64,000 bases of DNA from Kribbella sp. NBC_01245 (GTDB lineage: Bacteria; Actinomycetota; Actinomycetes; Propionibacteriales; Kribbellaceae). The stretch is from positions 6,386,001-6,450,000 of the forward strand of contig NZ_CP108487.1 in the NCBI RefSeq assembly GCF_036226525.1. Direction: 5' to 3'. Both the position numbers and the translations under genes were made by a program. Positions 27,743 through 35,244 of the stretch are shown piece by piece; positions within the stretch are counted from its first letter, which is position 1, and the number at the start of each line of letters is the position of its first letter. The notes under the pieces are model-generated. The model was not told the origin of the DNA. It saw only the letters and a program-made list of their open reading frames with translations, and searched no databases.

Positions 27743-28615
27743 ATGGCTACTCGAGGGCCACGCTCATATGGGTCCGGTGTAGAGAAGGCGCTGTACCGGC
27801 TAGCGCGCGGAACTTGCTACTTCCCTGGTTGCGCTCATCCGATCTTCGAGCTTGTCGATGACGAGCCGATCGTCGCAGTAGAGATCGCGCACATCTTCGG
27901 AGCGCTTCCGGGGTCCGCCCGGTACGTCGAGACGATGACGGATGATGAGCGAAGGGCATTCGAAAACCTCATCTTGTTGTGCACGGTTCACCACAAGGTC
28001 GTCGATGGTCCGCGACGTGACAGTTATCAGCCGGAGCTCCTACAGCAGTGGAAGCGTGACAATGAACCGGCTGAGGGTATCGAGGCACTGGAAGCGGCCG
28101 GCCTGACCGACGCAGTCCTTGAGAAAGTGCTGGAGCACGTCTTGGCGAAGGTCGGGCCGAAGCGTGAGATCGAAGTCAGCTTAGGTCCCGGCTTCATGGC
28201 GACCTTGGTGGGTGCATTGCTCACCAGTGATCTGGAGACTATGTACCGGATCCTAGATATCAACGAACACCTCAAAGTTCACCAGCTGGTGCTGGTGGCA
28301 GAGATCCGTAACACGGGCACGCTAGCCGTGAGTATCGCCGCGATCGACCTGTGGCTAGTGCTCGGTGATCCTCAGAAGCCTGCGCACTTCACGCTGATGG
28401 GTAGGAACGACTTCCCGGTCCAGAACCCACAGCTTTCTCACCGTCTCGCAGACGGCGATGCCATGTCCTGGCTCACGAAGATGGAGACGATTATCGAGAT
28501 GGTGTCCAGCGCGAAGGCTGCTGGTCTCGATGTGGCCGGCGTCCGAGCTAAGGCGCGGCTTGCTACAGGCGAGGAAGTCGAGTCGGAATTGATGACATGG
28601 GTCGAGCCGGACTGA
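27743..28615 (+). CDS. HNH endonuclease domain protein
   Basis: A 290-residue protein with a strong GGAGGG site before the ATG. Its N-terminal half is an HNH domain: ARGTCYFPGC (zinc Cys pair), VEIAHIFG (first His), then NLILLCTVHHKVVD (Asn and second Cys/His set). The C-terminal half, from about residue 130, contains no membrane segment I would insist on and ends with a beta-rich region (VAEIRNTGTLAVSIAAIDLW). HNH at the N-terminus with a separate C-terminal domain is common in defence effectors. It follows the RusA-like gene by 120 bp and is convergent with the nuclease at 28669. Confidence 0.75.
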   Translation: MATRGPRSYGSGVEKALYRLARGTCYFPGCAHPIFELVDDEPIVAVEIAHIFGALPGSARYVETMTDDERRAFENLILLCTVHHKVVDGPRRDSYQPELLQQWKRDNEPAEGIEALEAAGLTDAVLEKVLEHVLAKVGPKREIEVSLGPGFMATLVGALLTSDLETMYRILDINEHLKVHQLVLVAEIRNTGTLAVSIAAIDLWLVLGDPQKPAHFTLMGRNDFPVQNPQLSHRLADGDAMSWLTKMETIIEMVSSAKAAGLDVAGVRAKARLATGEEVESELMTWVEPD

Positions 28616-28668
28616 GGGTCGCGTCACCGATGATGGGGGACTGAATGCAACCGAGACTGTGCGGCGAT

Positions 28669-30537
28669 CTAGGACACTGAGTCGTGGAGGACGATGGTGC
28701 CGTCTGCGTGGAGTGAGAAGGCGTTCCAAGTATCGCCGTCGGCTTCGCGTGCTGGCTCGAGAATGTGCGTCTCGGTGGCACCTGTCAGCATCAGAATCGG
28801 TGCGGCCGCAGAAAGCACATCTGCGTCGTCTGTGCACGGCGGGTACACCTCAACGGAGACATTGATCGTCGCCCAGTCGCTGCTCAGCTTGATACGCAGC
28901 GTCTCGGGGCCGCCATCGAATCCGTCTTCGAGGAGTTCGACATGCTCGCTGTCGGGGTCGTCGTAGAAGATGTGTGTGTGCCCATGAGGGCCGGTCACCA
29001 AGGCATGGATATCCAGGTCGTGCACCCCCGTGTTCCACTGCAGTGTGACAAGCAGGACCTTGCCGGTTAGTCGCATCGACGTCGGTTCGTGTTCCGGTGG
29101 AGGCGGGGCCGGCGGCAGGGCGTCGATGATCGCTTGCCGGAAAGTTGTCGACTCGGTTGGACGAGAAGGACGTAGGTCGGCGACAGTGATAGCTCGGTCG
29201 CGATTCTCGTCAGCCACGTACCTCTTCACGGTCCGCCCGAGGGGACCGTACGCGGCAAGGATCACCACCGCGTTGGGGAGACCGGCGGTGTAGTCGGCCA
29301 GCGCCTGGCCGTGAGTCTTGTTCGCAGCTTTCAGGTATTGCTTCACCTCGATGGCGAGTGGAGTGCCGCTGGCCCGGTCGGTAGCGCCGGAATCGAGGAA
29401 GCGATAGTCGGGTTGGATGTTCTTGGTTCGCGACTTTCCAGACGGATTGTCTAAGGGGGACCGGACCTCGGCCCACAACTCGAGGGTGGTGCTGTCACAG
29501 GGCAGGGTGGCGATCAGGGTTTCATGGAAGGGAAATGCGAGCCGGCCCTGGTCGACGCGGAAGCGCAACCGGTGATCAAGTGCCGAGTCAATTTCGGTGA
29601 TGACCCAAGCTGCGTACAGCTCGTGCCGGAGACCCCAGGTCGGCAGCGACAGAATCGACTCCAGCACTTCGCGCCGCACCTCTGCTTGACGCAACCTTGT
29701 GGGCAAGGCGCTCAGCCAGTCCTTCAATGCACCGAGTAGATCGGGCGCCAGATCTTCGACGTTCTCGACCGCGAGCGCCCTGTGTAAACCGACCACGCAC
29801 TCAGGAAGCCAGTACTCGGATACCAGCATCCAGAGTGCTTGGACGTCACTTGATGACTCGGCTCGAAGGCCACTGGGGGAGCTCAGCGATAGTCCACGCA
29901 GCCGCGCTAGGTCGGCCCGGCCGGACGACAACATGCGTGCACGTCCGAGCACGCTGCGGAAGACCTCCATTGCCTCGTCGGTCGACTGGTCCAAATCGGC
30001 AATCCCCGTTTGGGGTGGAGACGGAATCGTGATCGGCCAAGACTCACCGTCGACGTATTGGTCTACCCAATCCCTCAGCTCGGCCGGCACTAGGCTGATG
30101 CCTGCGCGGTCTACGAACGGAAATCGGGGATTCTCCGTCGTCAGCTGGACGGACAAGACGGACTCCAGCCGCGTGACGGTTCTCTGGACCTCCTCGCGGA
30201 AGTTGCTGAGTAGAAGATCGAGCCTTTGGTCCTGCTGGAACTCGTAAACGATTCGCAGGTTGTCCCCGGTGCCAGTGTCGCTGCCGATCCGGGCATAGAG
30301 CTCAAGAAGGTCCGTGAGCATCTCCGTGAAGGAGTGCAATGACATGAGCATGACGCGCACCAATGCCTCAGCGGTCGCCTCGACACGGGTTAGTCCAGCG
30401 GCTATTTCCTCGCGGGCCGTCAGCTCGAAGGCTGCACGGACCGTCTCGGCGAGGTCTTGGTCGTAGCCTCTCAGGCGCAATTTCTTCGTTTTACATAGGT
30501 CGCGCCAGAGATCGGCGGCCGAGGATATTGCGGTCAT
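28669..30537 (-). CDS. PD-(D/E)XK nuclease fused to YfaP/DUF2135-like beta domain
   Basis: A 622-residue protein. The first 350 residues are helical. Then comes a restriction-endonuclease-like core, NIQPDYRFLD (D377) and PLAIEVKQYLKA (E397, K399), with a following helix and strand (AVVILAAYGP). A Pro-rich linker (PPAPPPPEHEP) joins it to a C-terminal beta domain of about 120 residues with VTLQWNTGVHDLDIHALVTG, the W...DLDLH pattern of YfaP/DUF2135 proteins, which bind or sense ligands in a beta sandwich. I know no described defence protein with this pairing. It is transcribed toward the HNH gene. Confidence 0.65.
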   Translation of the reverse strand: MTAISSAADLWRDLCKTKKLRLRGYDQDLAETVRAAFELTAREEIAAGLTRVEATAEALVRVMLMSLHSFTEMLTDLLELYARIGSDTGTGDNLRIVYEFQQDQRLDLLLSNFREEVQRTVTRLESVLSVQLTTENPRFPFVDRAGISLVPAELRDWVDQYVDGESWPITIPSPPQTGIADLDQSTDEAMEVFRSVLGRARMLSSGRADLARLRGLSLSSPSGLRAESSSDVQALWMLVSEYWLPECVVGLHRALAVENVEDLAPDLLGALKDWLSALPTRLRQAEVRREVLESILSLPTWGLRHELYAAWVITEIDSALDHRLRFRVDQGRLAFPFHETLIATLPCDSTTLELWAEVRSPLDNPSGKSRTKNIQPDYRFLDSGATDRASGTPLAIEVKQYLKAANKTHGQALADYTAGLPNAVVILAAYGPLGRTVKRYVADENRDRAITVADLRPSRPTESTTFRQAIIDALPPAPPPPEHEPTSMRLTGKVLLVTLQWNTGVHDLDIHALVTGPHGHTHIFYDDPDSEHVELLEDGFDGGPETLRIKLSSDWATINVSVEVYPPCTDDADVLSAAAPILMLTGATETHILEPAREADGDTWNAFSLHADGTIVLHDSVS

Positions 30538-30684
30538 GGATGATCACCGTAGGAGGAAGCGCGGTCGCTGCCTAGACCTGATCAGGCCGAGGTTTGGCCG
30601 GGTAGCCGCTGTGCGTGCAGGCTCGCTGACGGGTGCTCCGTGCTGTGTCGACGTCGGGGCAGCAAGTCAGCTGCGTGGGTCACA

Positions 30685-30990
30685 TTAGTACCGCGTTCCG
30701 CCTGCCGCCTTGTACCTGGCCAACGCCCGGTTCGCTTGACTCGGCGGCTGCGATTCAACTGGTCGAAGGTGTGCCTGTGCGAACCAGGCCTCGACCGACT
30801 CGGTGCGCTTCGGATCAGGCACGTACACGACTCGCGCAGCCCATCCTCCCCCGTTGGCTGCGCGCCACTCGTGGATCAAGCCGGGGCACCACCGCTCGGA
30901 CTCGCCGACGCGAGCGCGAACCCAGCAGTGCCGCCGCCGGTTATCCGGCGGCGGCTCTGGAGGTGTGTAAACGCGACCTCGCGTCCCCAT
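30685..30990 (-). CDS. Small hypothetical protein
   Basis: A 101-residue protein with WCPGLIHEWR, WAARVVYVPD and VEAWFAQAHLRPV, a pattern I associate with short proteins of actinobacterial mobile elements. No function is known to me. A TATTATGA box lies just upstream of the ATG on the coding strand, which may indicate a very short leader. Confidence 0.55.
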   Translation of the reverse strand: MGTRGRVYTPPEPPPDNRRRHCWVRARVGESERWCPGLIHEWRAANGGGWAARVVYVPDPKRTESVEAWFAQAHLRPVESQPPSQANRALARYKAAGGTRY

Positions 30991-31126
30991 GGACTCATAA
31001 TAGAACAGGGGTTCGACACGCCAGTAGATGGCCGTTCAGCAGGCCGTGTTATGTCGCAGGCCGTCAGCAGGCCGGGCTGTTGGGCGTTGATGATCGTAAG
31101 AACGGCGCCGACAGTTTGGTCCGCGG

Positions 31127-31360
31127 TCACTGCTCCTCGTCCATGATGAGGGGTGTGAAGCCTCCGAGCGCCTGAGGCGATAAGCACGTCGTGCAGACCG
31201 CGAGCCCCTCCTCTACGCACAACAGCAGGTCGTCGCGACTGCGCCCGGTGTGAAAATCACCTGTGATGTGATCTCGAGCCGGTGATACACCGCAGTAGGG
31301 GAGTAGGTCGCCGGCGCGGACATACAGGTGGTGGACAAGGCTCGAGGGCATGGGCCACAT
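31127..31360 (-). CDS. Possible small Cys-containing protein
   Basis: About 77 residues from ATG 31360. It reads LVHHLYVRAGDLLPYCG, then ITGDFHTGRSRDDLLLC and VCTTC, spacing that could hold a metal. The open frame extends further upstream to 31576, but that part overlaps the divergent lipoprotein start and looks non-coding. GAGAG is the only ribosome-site candidate. Moderate to low confidence. Confidence 0.4.
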   Translation of the reverse strand: MWPMPSSLVHHLYVRAGDLLPYCGVSPARDHITGDFHTGRSRDDLLLCVEEGLAVCTTCLSPQALGGFTPLIMDEEQ

Positions 31361-31523
31361 GGTGCCATCTCTCGTCGCCGGTTCGCGCACGGGCAACAAC
31401 CATCTCGCTCCGACCCTCTGTCGACGCGCTGTGGGCTCCCGAAAGTGTGCTTGTGAAACAATGGCATCGCAGAGCAGCGAGCCACGGGGGCGCGCGCCGA
31501 ACAGGCACGAGGAGGCCGACAGC

Positions 31524-31925
31524 ATGATCGCGATGAGCGTCCGACTCCGCAGACAGGCCTTGATAGTTCCGGGCACGGCGGTTCTAGCGGCTGTTGCACT
31601 CGTGCTCGCGGGATGCAGTAGCTCCGACGGTCTGAGCGGCGAGTACTACGACAAGGATGGCCAGCTCGTGATCAAAGCGAGTGCGGTCTCGTACTACGAG
31701 TTTGGCTGCGACAAGGCCCGAAAGGGCGAAGCGGTCATCGACAGCGAGTCGACGTCGTCCGGTGAGCTCAGCAAAGAAGGCGACCAGGTCATCTGGTCGA
31801 ACGGCAAGGGCACCGGCAGAGTGACTGCGAGCAAGAGCGGTGACACCGTCGACATCGACGGGAAGCAGTACACCAAGATGGACAAGGACAAGGCGCTGCA
31901 GTCGTACCAGCCAATGTGTAGCTGA
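31524..31925 (+). CDS. Small lipoprotein
   Basis: A 133-residue protein with a lipoprotein signal: basic start (MSVRLRRQ), hydrophobic core and lipobox VLAGCSSSD, so it should be lipidated and anchored outside the membrane. The mature part is about 100 residues, beta-rich, with repeated short strands (GQLVIKA, DQVIWSNG, DTVDIDGKQYTKM). ATG 31524 is chosen because GGAGG lies eight bases upstream. It is convergent with the transfer operon and shares its terminator. Family not recognised. Confidence 0.75.
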   Translation: MIAMSVRLRRQALIVPGTAVLAAVALVLAGCSSSDGLSGEYYDKDGQLVIKASAVSYYEFGCDKARKGEAVIDSESTSSGELSKEGDQVIWSNGKGTGRVTASKSGDTVDIDGKQYTKMDKDKALQSYQPMCS

Positions 31926-31955
31926 TAGCGATCTGAGGGCAGCGGCCCCGAACAA

Positions 31956-31996
31956 GAAGAACCCCTTGGACCGCCATTTACTCCAAGGGGTTCTTC
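31956..31996. terminator. Bidirectional intrinsic terminator
   Basis: A perfect 15-bp stem, GAAGAACCCCTTGGA at 31956-31970 and TCCAAGGGGTTCTTC at 31982-31996, with an 11-nt loop. The stem itself ends in a T-rich half in both directions. It sits between the convergent lipoprotein and TrbL-like genes and closes the leftward transfer operon. Confidence 0.9.
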
Positions 31997-31998
31997 AG

Positions 31999-34900
31999 CT
32001 ACTCGTTCGACGAGTCCTGCCGCGTGTGTGGGCGCTTCTGTGTCTCCGAGGCTGGCCGCGTTGGCCGCGTCGGCTTGTCTTGCTGGGGTGGCTGCGGTGC
32101 TGGTGCGGCTTTCCGGACACGGGGCGTTGGGTCGGGTTTCCTGGTTTGCTGCGGGGACGTGCTGGCTGAGCGCTCGATACGTGGTGAGCGTGTGGGATGG
32201 ATCGTGCTCGGCGATCCGTCTTTGTTGGGCAGCTTCGCTCGTGGGCTACTGCTCGGGCCAGAGCCGCGTGGAGGCACCCTCAGGGGTGCGCCGGCGCCGT
32301 TCGGCCGCCCTTGGGTGTTGTCCGCCGAGCTGTGGCTACTGCGGCCGTCGGACCCACTGATGTTCTGACCTGTCGACGGAGTGGCCTGGCCAGGAGAGCT
32401 GCGACGGTGCTGATTCTGTTGGCCAATGCCCAGATCTGTCAGTCCGCCTTGGTGACTCACAGTTTCGGCGATGTCGCGGTCTTGCTGTGAGCGATTGGCG
32501 CGCGTGCCTGGCTTGTTGTCGCTGGTCGCGATCGGTGAACCTGTGTCAGCCACGGATGAGCGGCTCTGGCCGGTCCTGCCGTTACCTGCTCCGGCGGTGC
32601 CGTCGCGCGTGTCAGCTGCACCGGCGCTTCCGGTCCTTCCGGAACCGGCCACACCTGACCCAGTTGGTAGCTCGCGGCCCGAAGCCGGGCCGCCGCGGCC
32701 GCCTGGGCCGCTGGGGCCAACGGGGCTGTGTGCGGGTCCGCCGTCGCCGGGCGGGAGCATCGGTCCAGGCGAGCGGCCCTCAAGTTCGCCTGGAGCACCG
32801 CCAGTAAGCTCGCCCCGCTTCTTGCCTGCTAGCGACAGGCCACCGTTGGTGCCGCCGGCATTCGTGGTCGCTGTGCCCGGCTGGCCGGTGTTGGTGGGCT
32901 TGTGAGGACCTGGCTTCGGTGGCTTGCCGCCCAGTTTGCCCATCATGCCGGAGGCCGCGGCCATGCCTGCCCCCGCGCCCAGGCCGTTGGCGATCGCGGG
33001 CATCAGACCGCCGTTGGTCTGCTTGGGCGGGGTGGTCGTGTCCAGGAACTTGTCGACCAGTTTGGTTACGGCCTCGTCGAGTGCCTTGAGGACCGTCTTG
33101 CGTACCCGCAAGAGGGTGAATGTCACCCCGATGATGAGGATGATCGACACGATCGTCATCACGACCACGGCGATCGAGCCGAGCACCGGGTTGCTGAAGA
33201 TGTTCGCGAAACCGCGGCCTGAGCCGGTCGGGTTGCTGCTGACCAGCTTCGCGATCGGGCCCTCGATGATTTGCGGCAGCGACACCAGGAGCTCCGAGAC
33301 GAACTGGTAGAGGAACAGTGTGACCAGCACTTCGAGGATCATGGCAATCGAGTAGATGACGACCTTGGCGATGCCGGCCATCACACCCAGGGTGGCGAAA
33401 GGAACTGCCGCGACGGTGCCGAAGGTCCGGCGCAGAGCACCGGTGAGCATTCCGACGCCGTAGAAGATTCCGATGAGTGTGATCGAACTCAGGAGGGTGA
33501 AGGTGTTGGCCCAGTACATGAACGAAGCCGGTCCGCTGCCGATCTGAGCCACCGAAGAGTGGAACGAACGCGTGAAACCCGAGGTCACCTTGTTGGACGA
33601 GAAGATCGTCATCGAGTCCGTGTTGAACTCGGTGTTCAGGTAGTTGTAGGCGCTGAGCGGGGACAAGTTGCAGTCGGCCGGTTTACCGTCGGTGTTCGGC
33701 TCGACGACAGTGAAGCCGCACTTGGTGTTGCCACTGGTCGAGGTGAACTCTGTGCTTGCGCCGTCGGTTCTGGCTGTCAGGCCGGATCCGCTCGTCGCGA
33801 GTAGCGGGTGCTCGTTCGGAGGCACTGGCTTGTTGCCGTCGCCGAAGTCCTGGGAGTCCTTGTAGCTCTTGCCGAGGAACCAGTCCTTCTTCAAGTCCCA
33901 GTCCACATCCTTCGGGTCGATCGCGGTCACCGCCCCCTGGATGTTTGATTCGAAGTCCGATGAGTTCACCGTCTGGCCCTGGAGGTAGCGGCCGAGCATG
34001 CCCAGTGTGGCGAACACGGTGTTCTTGTCGGTGTCGTTGTCCTTCAGCCGCGGGGTGCTGTTGGCCCAGGCGCTACCGGCGTCGCTGATCTTCTCGCCTG
34101 CGCTGATTCCGGGGAACTGCCCGGTCTGTGCGTTGATCGCGAGTGCGGAGTTCCGGGCCGAGAACACCGAGACGGGTTGGGCGTGCCCGGTGCTTGCGTC
34201 CCAGGTGATCGAGGCGTTCGCCGGCACCTGGAGGCGGTTCGTGTTCATCCACGCGTCGAAGTCGACGTAGGTGGAGAGCACGACTTTGGTCGGGCCTGAG
34301 CTCTGTGAGAGCAGGGAGTCGTCGAACTGGTTGAGGATCGAGGTGTACATCCCGCCGATGAGAGGAAGCCCGACGCCGATGAAGACGATGCGTATGGCAA
34401 CCTTCTTGATTGCGCTGCCGCGCTCCATCTTCTTGAAGAAGACGAGCCCGAGCAGCAGGAAGCCGATGAAGAGCGGCACCAGCACTCCCCACGACAGCGA
34501 CACCAGTGCGCCGTACCACTGAGACACGAAGCTCGACAGGCCTGAGAGTGCGTCGGGTGTCGTGTTGACGCCTGACGATGTGGTGACCATGCCGTCGGCC
34601 CATGTCTTGTACGCCGGGGACACTGCAGCGATGCCGTCGTGGAACCAGAGAAAGGGGTTCATGAGCTTCAGGATCTGGATGAAGATCCAGAACAGCAAGG
34701 AGACCCCCATAGCCAGTGCGTAGACCAGCCAGATCAGCGAGCCGCCGACCGCGTGGATCATCGGGTCGAAACCCGCGGACGACATCATGGCGTCGAAGCC
34801 GAGGTCGTGTGCGGCTGCTCCGAAGTGGGCGTAGTCCTTCATGCCGGAGGCTTGTGCGCTGTCGAGCGCGTCGTACTTGATCGTCTGTGACGAGCCCGAG

Positions 34901-35244
34901 ATGGTCGAGAACAGCCATTTCACGAAGCCGTCGTCATCGGCGTAACCGAGCATCGAGCCGGCCTGGGCGGGACTGGCGACAACGGTCTTCCAGGAGTCGC
35001 CAACCCCTTTCCCGCCGTTCTCAGGGGCGCTCTTCTCACTGAAGTACACGCTTGCGTTCGACGCGAGGTGGTAGAGGCTGTAGTCCTTCTGATCCTTGTT
35101 GCTCGGGTCGTCGGCGTACGCCAGCGGCGCTACCGCGAGCACGATGAGCGACGCGAGCAGAGCCGCGAGCAGTCCGCCTGCGACGGTCCGCATCCAGGAC
35201 GGCAGCCGCATGACGGATGCCGTCGGCGTGCTGTGTCTAGTCAT
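31999..35244 (-). CDS. TrbL/VirB6-like conjugation membrane protein
   Basis: A 1081-residue protein. It has a signal peptide (hydrophobic residues ~20-42, cleavage likely at AYA-DDPS) and an extracellular region. Membrane segments follow: VGGSLIWLVYALAMGVSLLF (~165-185), WGVLVPLFIGFLLLGLVFF and one before it, and a C-terminal cluster around residues 570-720. A 330-residue Gly/Pro/Ser-rich cytoplasmic tail ends the protein. This layout matches the large actinobacterial TrbL/VirB6-type channel proteins of type IV secretion. Its start overlaps the VirB4-like stop as ATGA, so the two are coupled. Last gene of the operon. Confidence 0.75.
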   Translation of the reverse strand: MTRHSTPTASVMRLPSWMRTVAGGLLAALLASLIVLAVAPLAYADDPSNKDQKDYSLYHLASNASVYFSEKSAPENGGKGVGDSWKTVVASPAQAGSMLGYADDDGFVKWLFSTISGSSQTIKYDALDSAQASGMKDYAHFGAAAHDLGFDAMMSSAGFDPMIHAVGGSLIWLVYALAMGVSLLFWIFIQILKLMNPFLWFHDGIAAVSPAYKTWADGMVTTSSGVNTTPDALSGLSSFVSQWYGALVSLSWGVLVPLFIGFLLLGLVFFKKMERGSAIKKVAIRIVFIGVGLPLIGGMYTSILNQFDDSLLSQSSGPTKVVLSTYVDFDAWMNTNRLQVPANASITWDASTGHAQPVSVFSARNSALAINAQTGQFPGISAGEKISDAGSAWANSTPRLKDNDTDKNTVFATLGMLGRYLQGQTVNSSDFESNIQGAVTAIDPKDVDWDLKKDWFLGKSYKDSQDFGDGNKPVPPNEHPLLATSGSGLTARTDGASTEFTSTSGNTKCGFTVVEPNTDGKPADCNLSPLSAYNYLNTEFNTDSMTIFSSNKVTSGFTRSFHSSVAQIGSGPASFMYWANTFTLLSSITLIGIFYGVGMLTGALRRTFGTVAAVPFATLGVMAGIAKVVIYSIAMILEVLVTLFLYQFVSELLVSLPQIIEGPIAKLVSSNPTGSGRGFANIFSNPVLGSIAVVVMTIVSIILIIGVTFTLLRVRKTVLKALDEAVTKLVDKFLDTTTPPKQTNGGLMPAIANGLGAGAGMAAASGMMGKLGGKPPKPGPHKPTNTGQPGTATTNAGGTNGGLSLAGKKRGELTGGAPGELEGRSPGPMLPPGDGGPAHSPVGPSGPGGRGGPASGRELPTGSGVAGSGRTGSAGAADTRDGTAGAGNGRTGQSRSSVADTGSPIATSDNKPGTRANRSQQDRDIAETVSHQGGLTDLGIGQQNQHRRSSPGQATPSTGQNISGSDGRSSHSSADNTQGRPNGAGAPLRVPPRGSGPSSSPRAKLPNKDGSPSTIHPTRSPRIERSASTSPQQTRKPDPTPRVRKAAPAPQPPQQDKPTRPTRPASETQKRPHTRQDSSNE

